Origin: Fallopia convolvulus
Lineage: Eukaryota > Streptophyta > Magnoliopsida > Caryophyllales > Polygonaceae
DNA length: 64,000 nucleotides
Assembly: GCA_964016875.1 (NCBI GenBank)
Contig: OZ024724.1
Location: 19,076,501 to 19,140,500 of the forward strand
Reading direction: 5' to 3'
Made by a program: the position numbers and the translations under genes. Below the pieces are notes generated by a model. It saw only the letters and a list, made by a program, of their open reading frames with translations, had not been told where the DNA came from and did no database searches. Of the stretch, positions 1 through 11,491 are shown piece after piece. Within the stretch, counting starts at the first letter, position 1; the number at the start of each line of letters is the position of its first letter.

Positions 1-2236
1 GTTAACGACCCGGATATGGGCTCGTTAACGAGGCAACGAAAGAAAAAAAAAAGAAAAAAAGGGAGAAAGAAGAAGGAAATAATAAAAAAATAAAGAGTTG
101 AAGTGCATTTGTGTTTAAAGGTAATATAAAGAGATTCTTTTATTTTTTATGAGACTTTCTAAGATGATAAAGGGTGAGTGAAAATGAGTGTGCATAAAGA
201 AGAGTGAGTTTGGTATGTTGTTTTATGAAAGTTTTGGTGAGATGTGAGTTTTTAGGAGTCTTTGATTCCCGAATATTATTAGCACCACATAACCAAATAT
301 TTTCCACGTCCTATTGTTATTACCAAGCCTCATTACAACCCGGCCGAATGGAAGCTTCTATGAAGTTTTTCATTGAGCCTAAGTTCTCTTGATGATTCTT
401 TGCTTGTTTTGACAAATCTTGGGTGGAGAGTATAGGTGATATAAGTTCTAATTTCTATGAGTTTTTGTATATAAGATGAGTTGAGAGATTGAATTTATAA
501 GCCCAAACACATGAGAGTTGAGTGAAACACATTATATCCCTTGAGAGGTTGGATCGTATTATTTTATGTCTATTTAAGTGCATATATGTGTGAGGATGTT
601 AATAGTCTTTTGCTATAATTTTCTTATGTGTAGATGTTGCTTTTTAGAAGATGGCTATGTCTTGATGAGCATGATTTGTTTTGGTTTTGGTTAGTGTCTT
701 GTTTATTGCTTGAGGACAAGCAAGTCTAAGTATGGGGTATTTTGATATTCGCATTTTTAGTATAGTTTTTGATACATTTTCTTTGCTTATTAGGTTTAGT
801 TTTGTTTAGTTTAGGCTTAGTTTTGAGTATTTTTAGATAGTTTTGCATATTTCTGTGAAAAGAGTGGAATCTACGCTATTTTGTGAATTTTACAGGTTTT
901 AGCGAGGAAAGGAGCTGAATGGAGTTGAATTTAGAGCATTGCAGCGAAAGACGGAGGAGTGCAAGATTGAAGAAGTCGGAGCTCGAGAGTACAAGAGGAA
1001 GTGTTGAAGAAAACAAAGCCCAGGCTCGTGAACGAGGCTGTGAGGGCTCGTTAACAGGGCCACGAAAAGAAAGATATTGAGTATTATTTTATAATTCACC
1101 GATCCTGAGCGGGAATTTATTTCCGTATCGGTTGAGTATCATTTTAGAATCTTTTGGGGTTGTTAGAATATGTATTTTAGGTCTTAATATCTTTTTAGAT
1201 TTTATTTCTATCTTTTAGGGATTGTTTCTATCTTTTTAGGAAAGTTTATATCTTTTAGCCTTTTTAGTTTTTAGCTTTTTAGTATAAATACCCTTCTATC
1301 TAGCACAGAAGGGGAGCTTAATTTTGGAGGATATTTTTTGAAGGACCGAAGGAGAGAGAGAAGTCGGATCGGAAGCGGACCGCCGAGGCTCGGTAGACGA
1401 CGGTCGCCGGGTGGTCGTTGTTCGTGATTGTGGTTCGGTATTTTTATGTTTTTCGGTTTCTTCTGAATCTCTGTAAGACGATATATTATTAATTAGAGTT
1501 TTGAGTTTTGTTTCAATGTTTCTTTTTATTGAAGTTTTTAGTTTCTTAGTTATGATTAGTGAGTAGTTTCTTTTTCTAGGATCGGGGTTAAGCCCGGCAT
1601 AGTTGAGCATGTTTGATGAGTAAGATTGAGTTGTAAATGCCTTTTATCTTTGATTGAGAATTGTTTGTTGTGCTTAATACCGAGACGAAAGTGGAGGTAA
1701 TTTGAGTTTTTAATTGAGTTGAAAGAGGAAGTTACTAACTTGAAGGTTGATATTGCTTGAAAACGAAAGTTTTAAGCTTTAGATCTAAAACAAGCAATTA
1801 AGTGAATTAGGATGCGAAAGTAGATTAATTTACTTTCTAAGTCAACGAAAGTTGATGACTCTATCTGTTTAAAGGCATGATCTTTTCTTCTTACGGATTC
1901 ATATGCTTGGCTATGTTGCAGTGTCCCTTGTCCTAGATTTTTGCTTTATTTGAATTATTTCTGGTGAATCTTCGTTGCTGAGTACTTGCCTCGGTACCGA
2001 ATTTTAATTAGAATTTATTTAGGTCGTTAGTTTAGTATTTTAAGTTCGGTGGTTCGTTAACGACCCTGACAACGTCGTTAACGAGGCAGCTCGTGAGTGT
2101 TTTATTTGTTTTTGTTTGATTTTTGTTAGATTGATAAACAAACAACCTTGCTTCATGTGGAACGATCCTGACTCCCCTGTACTCAGCGGGGTCTTGACTT
2201 ACAAATTTATTTGTTGGCCGAGAAACCCTATCAACA
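1..2236 (+). mobile_element. G: 3' end of a Tat/Ogre-like Ty3/Gypsy element or non-coding relative (partial)
   Basis: The first 742 bases look like the non-coding 3' region that precedes the 3' LTR in plant Tat/Athila-type elements. A stretch near 285-345 resembles the conserved 'cacataacca ... ccaagcctcattacaaccc' tract I associate with such elements, and the segment ending at 742 (TTGAGGACAAGCAA, then a G-rich run) resembles their polypurine-tract region. The LTR follows at 743. No pol-like frame is visible, so the piece could equally be a non-autonomous derivative. The 5' part lies outside the window. Family placement rests on remembered sequence habit, not on a protein domain. Confidence 0.55.
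743..2236 (+). repeat. 3' LTR of element G
   Basis: It starts TGATATTCGC just after a polypurine-like run and appears to end at TCAACA near 2236, giving about 1.5 kb. Support comes from a second, inverted copy at 57790-58745 that matches 1296-2236 over most of its length. A TATA-like 'agtataaatac' lies at 1279-1289. The segment 2041-2236 contains two perfect TCGTTAACGA palindromes. The right boundary is inferred from where the two copies stop matching; the left boundary is inferred from the polypurine run. Confidence 0.5.
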
Positions 2237-3082
2237 GCAATCGCCGTCCGTCCACCTCCCAAGGTCGTTCACCCTCAGCCTTCCCTCCTCCCGTGGCCGT
2301 TCCCATCACCCTTCGCTCACTGCTTCATCTTTGTCGTAAGAGAAAGCCAGAAAGGTTTTTTAATCCACATCCCATTATTCTGATTTGAAGGATAAGGTAA
2401 AAAAAAAAGCGTAAATTTCTTTTCTTTTTTTTTAAAAAAAAATTAAGCATGTAAACGGAAGTTGGAGTATATTGAGTGAAAGGGAACGAGACGGAATTTT
2501 CCAAAACCTCGGGGGTATTTTACGGATTAAGTTTTTTTTTGGACACCATCCGGAAAAACCATAAGTTCAGGGGTACCAGACGGAATTTCCCGAATAAATT
2601 ATACTAATTTATTATGAAATAAATTCTAAGCTAGAATGAGTTATTACTCCTTTATAATAAGTGTAGTGTCTCAGGATTTGGAGAGTGTTCCTGTCTTTAT
2701 AATTCCAATTATAAATTCGAGATCTTTACATATGTTTATAATTCTTTTCTCATAAGCATAAGTGTTTGAGAAAACATTATAACGAGAATTTTTACGTGTA
2801 TATTTATATATGTTTCGGTTTATATAAACATGAGTTAAATCCCGTTAACTAAAATTGCTTCCTAGAAATTTAATAAGATTACGAAATGGAATGAAGGTTT
2901 AAGGAAACAAGCAAAATGCCCTTGGAGGTTACTGTTGTCGGCTGTAACAGATTCTGACAATGGTGTCAACGACGAAGTCGCACATGGGACTAGTGGAGGT
3001 CGTGGCAGTTCCTGGTGGCTAAAGTGATGGACTTAAGCATGCAAGAAATGAAGCAACTTCTTTGGAAAAGCTCAAACTTTTG
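2237..3082. other. No gene recognised; degenerate intergenic sequence
   Basis: The stretch holds a C-rich leader-like tract (2240-2345), A/T homopolymer runs around 2395-2450, and AT-rich sequence to about 2870. I see no coding signature and no clear repeat boundary. Positions 3078-3082 form the left target-site duplication of element A. Confidence 0.5.
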
Positions 3083-3951
3083 TGATGCGACCTTTGTTTA
3101 AGGACGTGACGGATATTGACGTTGGATCGAGTATCGTGTCTCGAAGATGGCGAAGCAAAAGGTTTTGGTCCAAACCAACGTTGGATTGGCTCGAACAATT
3201 GAGGAACAACATAAGAACGAGAACGAGAGCTTGAAAATATTGATCGATTGAATGCAAAAGGGGTCGCAAGCACTAGGACTAGTTATAGGAGAAACCCTCA
3301 ATTGATAATCTAATCCAAAGTTTGCGTAGCTCTTGAACATTAAGCTAAGCCCCTTTATATAGTGGAGGCATGCGTAAAACCCTAATAAAGCTAGAGCGCG
3401 CCTAGGGCTCGTGTGCAAACGAGGCCCAACGGCGCGAGGCGTAATAAAGGCCTTCCATTATTATAAAACCAAGTCTAGTAATGTTTAAAATAAGAAAGCA
3501 TACATAGGTAAGAAACATAGATGTCCTTGGCAGTCGACACCGAGGTGTCATGACAAAGCCAACACACGGAGCGTCGCTGAATGGCAAGGCGCTGGCAAGG
3601 CAAGACACGTTAGCGACGGTGCTGGAGAAGTCGAAGGCGTGCCGGAGCGGCCAAGGCTGGACGGTGAACATCATGTTGCAATGCAGGGTTGCGCAGAAGG
3701 AATGGCTCCCGGCGCGACTGGCGAGTCCAAGGTGGATGTGTCCAGCGTCGGACATGAGGTTCCGAGGCATGGTCCATGGCAAGCAACGTGACATGCGATG
3801 GCACCGAGATGGGCGCGCCATGTCCAGTGGCGATGCGCGACACCAAGGATTGAGTCGCGGTCTCGACGGCACGGGCTTGAGTGACCGGTCCCTCCGAGCG
3901 CAAGGCGAAGGTGTCATCTTCTTGGATGGCATCCAAGGATGGGTCGCATCA
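3083..3951 (-). repeat. 3' LTR of element A
   Basis: An 869-base direct repeat of 10410-11291. On the element strand it begins TGATGCGACC and ends GGTCGCATCA, so its termini form a perfect 10-base inverted repeat. The purine run directly upstream on the element strand (GGGGGAGGG, 3952-3960) is the polypurine tract. The pol frame runs on into this LTR. Confidence 0.9.
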
Positions 3952-5101
3952 CCCTCCCCCACTTGGTTTGGAAACGTCCCCGTTTCCTCATAAGCAAGCT
4001 CGACGTAGGGGGAGAGATCCGAGACGTTGACCGTGGTATGGACAACGTACTTGCCCGGGAGATCAATACGATAAGCGTTGTCGCCAATGCGCTCCAAGAC
4101 TTGAAAGGGTCCATCACCACGTTGATGAAGCTTGGTTTTGCGGGCGTCCGGAAAGCGTTCTTTGCTAAGGTATAACCATATGAGATCTTTGGGGTGAAAG
4201 ACTAGGCGACAACGCCCCTTGTTGTGTTGCGCCTCGTATTGGCTCGCCCGACACTCCAATTGAAGGTGTGTGTGCTCGTGCAAGTGGCGAATAGTGTCGG
4301 CGTGGTTGGCTGCGTCGATGTGTTCGCCGGTCTTCATGGGGTGCGACACCAAGTCCATGGGCGAGTGTGGATTTCGCCTGTAGACTACCTCGAAAGGGGT
4401 CTTCTTTGTAGCCGAGTGTTTGGACCCGCTGTAAGAAAACTCAACGAAAGGTAGTAAGTCCTTCCACTGGCATGGGTTATTTTTTAGCACCGTCCGAAGA
4501 AGGGTGCCCAAGGTCTGATTGCTCAACTTAATTTGACCATCGGTTTGGGGGTGATAAGCAATAGAAAACAGTAATTGTGTATCTAGCTTTCCCCACATCA
4601 TTCTCCAAATATGACTACAAAATTTGGTGTCCCTATCGCTAATGATAGTCCTAGGAACACCATGCAATTTCACTACGTGCTCAAAGAACAAGGTTGCGAT
4701 TTCATTCGCATTGTTGTTCCCTTTGCACGCAATGAAATGGGCCATTTTGGGAAACGGTCCACAGCTACAAAGATCGAGTCTTTGCCACACCTTGTCATAA
4801 GGAGGCTCGTGATAAAATCCATGGAGAGATCTTCCCACGGAGCGATCGGAATGGGCAAGGGCTTTTAAAGACCATGAGGTTGAGACCTTGCCATAGCCGT
4901 TTGGCACGACACACAACCTTGACAATACTTGTGAACATCCGAGGCCATGTGAGGCCAAAAGAAGTGTTCACGGAGTGCTGCCAACGTCTCGGCTATGCAA
5001 AAATAGCTTCGACCATCATGTGCCTCCTTAAGCAACAAGTGCCTCATCGAAGAGCTCGGAATGGAAAGCTTCCCGGACCGGTAGAGATACCCATTGTCCA
5101 A
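3402..5101 (-). pseudogene. Element A integrase remnant
   Basis: The zinc-binding end of integrase is visible at 4865-5101 (LREHFFWPH, then CQGCVSC). The first catalytic Asp block (LSMDFI) lies at 4673-4858. The core then shifts frame near 4745 into the frame that carries MAHFIACKG, VSPRT-like GVPRTIISDRD with the second Asp, and HPQTDGQ. Where the family has Glu in DGQTEVVNRTL, this copy reads DGQIKLSNQTL, so the third catalytic residue is Lys. The same frame continues through a C-terminal RIDLPGKY/VSDL block into the 3' LTR, with no chromodomain that I can see. The frameshift and the lost Glu make the enzyme inactive. Confidence 0.88.
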
Positions 5102-5111
5102 GAAGTATGTC

Positions 5112-5622
5112 TCATGGATCTATTGTGCTCGAGGTTCTTCTGATCGGTTTAAAAAATTGATTATGCGAATATAGTTCCTTAATCAAGGCGAACCAGAGCA
5201 AGTTGGCATGCAGTTGAGTAAGTAAGACATACCTATATAAGAGAGCGTCAGCCACTACGTTCTCTTTCCCTTTTTTGTGGGCTATCACATACGGAAAAGT
5301 CTCCAAATATTCAACCCATCGAGCATGGCGGCGGTTGAGTCGTTTGACTGTTTAGATACGCTAAGGCCGCGTGGTCCTTATGGATTACGAACTCACTTGT
5401 CCAAAGGTAATGCTGCCAAGTTTTTAATACCCTAATTAGTGCATACAATTCCTTGTCGTACGTAGGGTAGTTCAAGGTCACCTCAGTCAGTTTTTCGCTA
5501 AAGTAAGCGATAGGGCATTTTTCTTGGAGGAGTACGCCACCTACTCCATAGTTGGAGGCTTCCCACTCGACCTCTAACCGTTTAGAAAAGTTCGACAATT
5601 GTAGGACCAGAGCGCGGCACAA
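5112..5622 (-). pseudogene. Element A RNase H remnant
   Basis: The frame at 5311-5622 has the Gypsy RNase H signatures YFSEKLTEVTLNYPTYDKEL and a HKDHAAL block. The frame at 5112-5306 continues with a KGKENVVADAL match, the fourth acidic position. The first acidic position, usually CDAS, reads WEAS here, so catalytic Asp is replaced by Glu. The pieces are separated by a frameshift near 5310. It sits between the RT and integrase remnants in the normal Gypsy order. Confidence 0.85.
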
Positions 5623-5768
5623 AGCGTCCTTTAAGGCTTGAAGGCATCCTCATGGACGGGCGTCCACTTGATTGTGGTTGCTTTCTTGGTAAGATTGTGG
5701 AGTGGTCCGGTGATGGAACTAAAGTTTTTGACGAATCGCCTAGGGAACCCCGCGATCCCTAAGAAGGA

Positions 5769-6479
5769 TCAGACCATCGTCGGGGTCATGGGGGTGGGCC
5801 ACTCTCGGATGGCGCGGATCTTGTCGTCATCCACACGTTGGCCATCCTTGGACACGACGAAACCAAGAAAGTTCGTCGTGTTCGTGCTAAAATAACACTT
5901 AGTCAAATTTACAAAAAAAGAGTGCTCGTGAAGGCAATCTAACACCAACCTAAGGTGCCTCGCTTGAGAATCTAAGTCCTTAGAAAACCCAAGAATGTCG
6001 TCAAAATACACAACAACAAATTGTCCAAAAAATTTATGAAAAACATGGTTCATCAACCGCATAAAAGTACTAGGGGAATTTGTCAAGCCAAATGGCATGA
6101 CAATCCATTCGTACAGACCATGCTTGGTCTTAAATGCAATCTTCCATTCGTCTCCTTCATGCATGCGGATTTGATGATAGCCGCTCCGAAGATCAATCTT
6201 GGAAAACAAAGCGGCGACATGAAGCTCAACCAACATGTCATCCAAGCGCGGAATCAGGTGCCTATACTTGACGGTAATCTGGTTGATGGTGCGGCATTCA
6301 ACACACATCCTCCACGAGCCGTCTTTCTTTGGCACTAGAATCACAGGCACGACACATGGGCTAAGAGACTCTCGAACGAAACCCTTGTCGAAAAGTTCTT
6401 GGACTTGGCGTTGTAATTCTTGAGTCTCCTTTGGAGACGCCCTATATGCAGCCCTGTTTAGCAAGGATGCTCCTGGCAT
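5769..6479 (-). pseudogene. Element A reverse transcriptase remnant
   Basis: The 236-codon frame covers most of the Gypsy RT palm and fingers: VPVILVPKKDGSWRM, LFSKIDLRSGYHQIRM, VMPFGLTNSPSTF and the active-site box VVVYFDDIL with both Asp present, followed by the thumb start with NFLGFVVSKDGQRV. Upstream sequence to 6950 is a linker with stops. This is the best preserved part of element A, but it is cut off from the protease by stops. Confidence 0.9.
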
Positions 6480-6943
6480 GAAGTCAATCTTGTGCTCAAT
6501 CCCTCAGATCGGTGGCAACCCTTGTGGTAACTCGTCCGGCATGACGTCTTCATATTCCTTCAACAAAGAAACAAATGGACAAGTGTAGTTTATGATCTAA
6601 AGATTGAGTAATAAAAAGAAAAGGACAAAGAATGAAACAAGTAGAACTCCCCTGAAGTGTCTTAGTAATGTCGCGGTGCTATGCTAGAAGCAAGCGATCC
6701 TAGAAGATGGGGCTCGGCTTCCTCAATCAATATGGGGGATTCTGGGCCATTTTTGGTGAACTTGTAGCTCCTGGAATTTTTGGAAGAATGCCCCTAGAAA
6801 CGAGTGTAAATTCGTCCCGTAGCTCCTGAAATCCAAGTTTTCGTGACGCGACGGCGTGAGGGGCGGCGTTGGAGGAAGGCAGCGGCGGCCCACGACTCAA
6901 ATTCACATCTCCTGGACATTTTTTCTTCTGTTATGTTGGAAAT

Positions 6944-7887
6944 TCAAAAATAAGTGGATTCCCCCACAGAAACTCCTATCAAATCATTGAAAAAATGATG
7001 GAGGCCTTTTTTCTCCATTTTGGCGTCGCTCGGCGCGGTCCCGGAGCCATGACTTAGATTTTGTCGGCCCAAGTTCGTGTCATGTGGGCGTTTTTTGGTC
7101 CCATCTTCATTTTGGATAGAATGGGGAGGTTTGGAACAAGAAACGCCGCTGGCATGTCCGGGCTCTCTTAGAGTGGCCGTTGGTGCTTCCTTTGGCGTGT
7201 TAGAGTCCCTGTCGCTAGCCTTTTGTCGTTGCCTTTCGGCTTCATCCTGTAGAGCTTCACTAGGCGACATAGGTAAGAGTGTCACGCGTTTCCCATGGAA
7301 ATTGAACATGTAAGTGTTTAAATATCCGTCATGAAACACGCGACGATCAAATTGCCATGGGCACCCCAACAAAAGCTGTGTGGCGTCCATAGGCGTAACA
7401 TCACATAGAATTGAATCTTTATAAGCACCAATGTAATAGGAAAAGATGAATTGCCTGTTTACCCAATCGCCGCCATCATTTGATATCCATTGAAGCTTGA
7501 ACGGTTGAGGGTGCGGCATGGTTGACAACTTGAAATGGTTAACCACCTTTTGAGACAAGAAGTTGGCACGACACAACTTCCCGAATTAATGATGACGTTA
7601 ACAGACACGTTATTGACCAAACAATGGGTGTGGAACAATTGTTCCCGTTGATCGGTCTTAGGAGCCTCTTGCATGCTAAGGGCTCGGCATGTGATCAAGG
7701 TGAGCTTGGACACGCCTAGTCCTTCCGATGGATCACATTGAAGCTCGGTGCCTTCTTCCAATCGTGACGCTTCTTCTTCTTCATCTAGGCTCTCATAAGG
7801 GTCTCCTTGAGCCGTAAAAAGGACCTTCTTTTGGTTTGGACAGTTGCGTTGCATGTGACCACAAACGCCACACTTGTAACAAGCCAT
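6944..7887 (-). pseudogene. Element A protease and gag zinc-knuckle remnant
   Basis: A CX2CX4HX4C nucleocapsid knuckle (CYKCGVCGHMQRNC) lies near the start of the frame at 7459-7887. About 80 residues later comes the protease motif, which reads IINSGSC. Element C has IIDSGSC at the same place, so the catalytic Asp has become Asn. The frame shifts near 7470 into 6944-7576, which carries the rest of the protease domain (LLLGCPWQFDRRV; element C has LLLGRPWQYDKGA). Loss of the only catalytic Asp means the protease would be inactive even if the frame were open. Confidence 0.82.
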
Positions 7888-8079
7888 GTCAGATGCCCTC
7901 TTGGCGGTGGGTGCCGCGGAACGGTCTTTCGGTGCACTTGGCGTCGACTGCGTGGTCTTTGTCTTGGAGGCACTACTTGTCTAAGAGTTTGGCATAGAAG
8001 AAGGTAAATGGTTAGTACCTAAACCGGATTGACTAGGGATAGAAGAATACCTTGAATTGGACCAAGATGGCTTGGCACG

Positions 8080-9593
8080 ACTCTCTTGCTTGTAAATTTG
8101 CATGGTCGTGTGCACAAGAGAGTTGAGATTCTTTATAGGCAAAATTTCCAGCCGGTCTTGGATGGACTGCCTTAGACTCGAAATAAAGCGAGTTCTCGTG
8201 ACTCACGGTGAAGCGCTAACGCTAGCTTTGAAGAACATGTCTTCTAACTTAGCATAGTACTCCTCTGGGGTCACGGCTCCTTGTTTAATGTACATGATCT
8301 CGATGTGCATCTTGTCCTTGTAATCAGCGGGAATATACCGCTACTTCAGAATGTACACAAATTGGTGTTATTCCCGAATTAGGGGCTTGCCTCTTCGAAT
8401 CCTTTCGTACTCAAATAAGTTCCACTAAGTCCGGGCGGCCCCATGAAATGGCAAAGTCACCACCTCAACCTTCTCCTCGTCTTCATAGCCTAAATGTTTG
8501 AGCGTATGCTCGGTACCTTGCAACCACTCAATAAATGCATCAGGATCATAAATATCGTAAAAGGGATCGAATTTTACCTTGATTTCACGTCGAGTGGTGC
8601 GCGAGTCACGTGCATCACGCCTATCACGGTCTCGGCCAGAGCTTCAGTACCGAGGTGAAAGGGCATGCCGAGGGCGTCGATCGCGGGGTGGTCCACGACC
8701 GTAGCCGTCGTCGTCATCGTCCGGATCATCCCCACCGTCAGGACGCCTCGAACGCCTGCCATCGCGGTGTCGATCGCGCTGGTGGCTCTGTCCAACCGTG
8801 CGAGACCTTCCATGGACACAATCATACTCCCTCTGATTCTTGGCCAAGTGTGGCGGTGGATTCCAATCGAAAAGGCGGTTGTCAACCTCCACGGGGTCTT
8901 TCACCTGCAAATGATCATAACTATCCACATCAGAATCATCACCGAACTCCAAGTAGGGGTTCTCAAATTCCGAATGGGGCTGCGAGCACTTTGATGCTCC
9001 AAAAAGTCTTGAATGCGGTAGTCATCGGCGTCGTAATACTTGACCTCATGCTTCCGCTTTGAGGTTTTGTAAACATACTCCGGCGACTTGTGCTTTTTCT
9101 TGTGGCCACCACTAGCATGTTGACGTCATTATTCCTCCAAGTCATACTCGTCATCGGAATGGACGCCAAAGACATGTTCTTACTTGTAATCGCGCGCCAA
9201 TTGATGACGATCTGCGGTCCTTAGATCACCATCGTACCGATCGAATTGGGGTGGTCCATTTTCCTTGATCGATACCATGCGATGCATGGCACCATATGGA
9301 GAGGATGGCTAGGCGTGGCCTTTGCCATTGGCACGCGGGCGCGCAACATCGTCGTCCGACAAGCTAGGGTTTCCATGGAATTTTTATGCTAGTACTTGCC
9401 CCAACGGCACAGTACGCTTGGGCCGCGTATTACTTTTGGCCAATTGGCGTTCAAGCTCAGCGATCCGAGCGTCCTTAGCCGCAAGTCCTGCTAGCGCTGC
9501 TTCATGCTCCGTTTGTTGTGGCGCCGATGGATCCTTGTTTCGGTTGTCCTCGTTGCCCGATTCGGACACGGTACCTATTGTCATACCAATCAT
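8080..9593 (-). pseudogene. Element A gag remnant
   Basis: The N-terminal part (9384-9593) has a charged, probably coiled-coil segment, ARIAELERQLAKSN, as in plant Gypsy Gag. The middle (8644-8952) is rich in Asp, Arg and His. The capsid core is readable between 8200 and 8580 only across stops and frame changes, with matches such as 'AFIEWLQ' and 'KVEVVTLPFHGAA' in the minus frames. No single frame covers it. Assignment follows from position upstream of the zinc knuckle and from these matches. Confidence 0.7.
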
Positions 9594-9957
9594 AGCGCAG
9601 TAAGCGGTTCACAAAAACGGCCAAGAGTTTATGAGTTCGGTTAAGTCGGACCGACCCTTAATGTTCAACCACACGAACAAAGAAGGATTAGCTAGGTTTA
9701 AGGTCACTCAACTCAAGCAATAATAATGGATCCAAAATACTAGCAATGTATCTAGAAGCAATAAATGAAGCAAGAAAAGATTGGACAGAGAAGAGATATG
9801 AGAGAGAAAAGTAAGATATGCAATCGGCCAAGAGATATGGTTGCCGAATTTATGGGATTGGAGAGAGGAGGGATCTTACCTTATTTTTGCTATGATCCTG
9901 CAAGATTTTTTTTAACCATTTCGGAAAGATCTTACCTTATTTTGGCTATGATCTTCC

Positions 9958-9958
<1 letters not shown>

Positions 9959-10012
<54 letters not shown>
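9959..10012. repeat. (TA)n microsatellite
   Basis: About 26 uninterrupted TA dinucleotides within the untranslated leader of element A, between primer site and gag. Confidence 0.95.
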
Positions 10013-10016
<4 letters not shown>

Positions 10017-10390
10017 TGGTCGAATCTTCTCTATGGAATTTATCCTCTAGAGAAAATATGATATGGCTAGCAAGATAAAATTTTGAATATGGATATGATC
10101 CTCTATCCAAATAAATGCAACAACCAAGATATGCACGATCAACAATGGTGAGAAATCGGCAATGGTATACAACAATGAGCATGCAACTAGCAAGACAAAG
10201 ATGCAAATGTCACCAAAATCAATTGAAGAGTCGAGTAGGTCTAGGTTGTTTTGTTTAATTAAACTCAAGCAAGAAAAAAAAATTTGGTACCCTAGATGAA
10301 GATCGTGAAAGATGGATGGATCTAGGGTTGCAAGAAAGGTGGAGATTCGTGTCAAATAAACTAGAAAGGGTGTAACAAGACTTACTTGAA

Positions 10391-10407
10391 CCGTGGTTTT
10401 GATGCCA
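10391..10407 (-). promoter_or_regulatory. Element A primer-binding site (degenerate tRNA-iMet)
   Basis: On the element strand, two bases after the 5' LTR, the sequence reads TGGCATCAAAACCACGG. This is close to TGGTATCAGAGCC, the complement of the initiator tRNA-Met 3' end, with several changes that fit the age of the copy. Confidence 0.7.
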
Positions 10408-10409
10408 GT

Positions 10410-11291
10410 TGATGCGACCCCTTTTTTAAGGACGTGTCGGATCTTGACGTTGGATCGAGTATTGTGTCTCGAAGATGGAAAAGCGGAAGGCTTTGGTCCG
10501 AACCAACGTTGGATTGGCTCAAACAAGTGAGGAGCAACACAACAACAAGAACGAGAGCTTGAAAATATTGATCGATTAAATGCAAAAGGGGTCGCAAGCA
10601 CTTGGACTAGTTATAGGAGAAACCCTCAACTGATAATCTAATCTAAAGTGTGCGTAACTCTTGAACATTAAGCTAAGCACCTTTATATAGTGGAGGCATG
10701 CGTAAAACCCTAATAAAGCTAGAGGAACGCCTAGGGCTCGTGTGCAAACGAGTCCCAACGGCGCGAGGCCCAATAAAGTCCATCCATTATTATAAAACCA
10801 AGTCTAGTAATGTTTAAAATAAGAAAGCATACTAAAATCGGCAAGAAACATAGATCTCCTTGGTTGTCGACATCGAGGTGTCATGACAAGGCCAAGTCAC
10901 GGAGCGTAGCAACATGGCAAGGCGTTGTCAAGGCAAGACAAACAGGTAAGGGTGTTGGCAAAGTCGAAGGCGTGCTGGCGAGGCCAAGGTTGGGCGGTGA
11001 ACCTCAAGTTGCGACGTAGGGTTGCGCCGAAGGAAAGGCTCCCGACGCGACTAGCGAGTCCAAGGTGGATTTGTCCACCGTCGTGACATGAGGTTTCAAG
11101 GCATGGTCTAGGGCAAGCAACGTGACGTGCGATGGCACGAAGATGGGCAGGCCATGGCCAGCGGTGATGCGCGACACAAAGGATTGAGTCGCGGTCTCGA
11201 TGGCATGGCCCGGGCGCGAGTGACCGGTCCCTCCTAGCGCAAGGCAAAGGCATCGTATTCTTGGCTGCTGTCGAAGGACGGGGTCGCATCA
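10410..11291 (-). repeat. 5' LTR of element A
   Basis: An 882-base direct repeat of 3083-3951 with the same TGATGCGACC ... GGTCGCATCA termini. It is bounded by the primer site on the inner side and by ttctg of the duplication outside. A short stretch of about 200 bases (11292-11491) separates it from element B; I recognise nothing in that gap. Confidence 0.9.
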
Positions 11292-11491
11292 TTCTGGCGA
11301 GGTGTAAAGTTTTTGGCGAGGCACGAATGACGGAAGACAAAAAAGGCCGATGAAGCTGGGGTTTATTTTGGGAAGGGTGATGATAGGGTAGTTTTTCGAG
11401 GCCAAGTGGCTCGAATCAGGCCATTTGACGGTGGTTGGAAAATAGGGGAGGGGAGCAATGACTACTTTTGGCTACAAATGGAGAGCGAGGG

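Larger units (their letters stand above)
3083..11291 (-). mobile_element. A: decayed chromovirus-like Ty3/Gypsy retrotransposon
   Basis: An 8.2-kb element on the minus strand: 5' LTR 10410-11291, primer site 10391-10407, gag remnant about 8080-9593, protease, RT, RNase H and integrase remnants 7887 down to about 3950, a polypurine tract at 3952-3960, and 3' LTR 3083-3951. Flanks ttttg (3078-3082) and ttctg (11292-11296) are a target-site duplication with one change. The pol fragments resemble those of element C closely enough to place both in the same broad chromovirus group, probably CRM-like. The frame is broken many times and several catalytic residues are lost, so the copy is dead. LTRs differ by about 10% over the first 150 bases, so it is older than C. 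Confidence 0.9.

Noticed and set aside
3550..3993. 147-codon plus-strand frame over the element A 3' LTR
   Set aside because: It lies in LTR sequence, has no homologous open frame in the 5' LTR copy over its length, and resembles no family.
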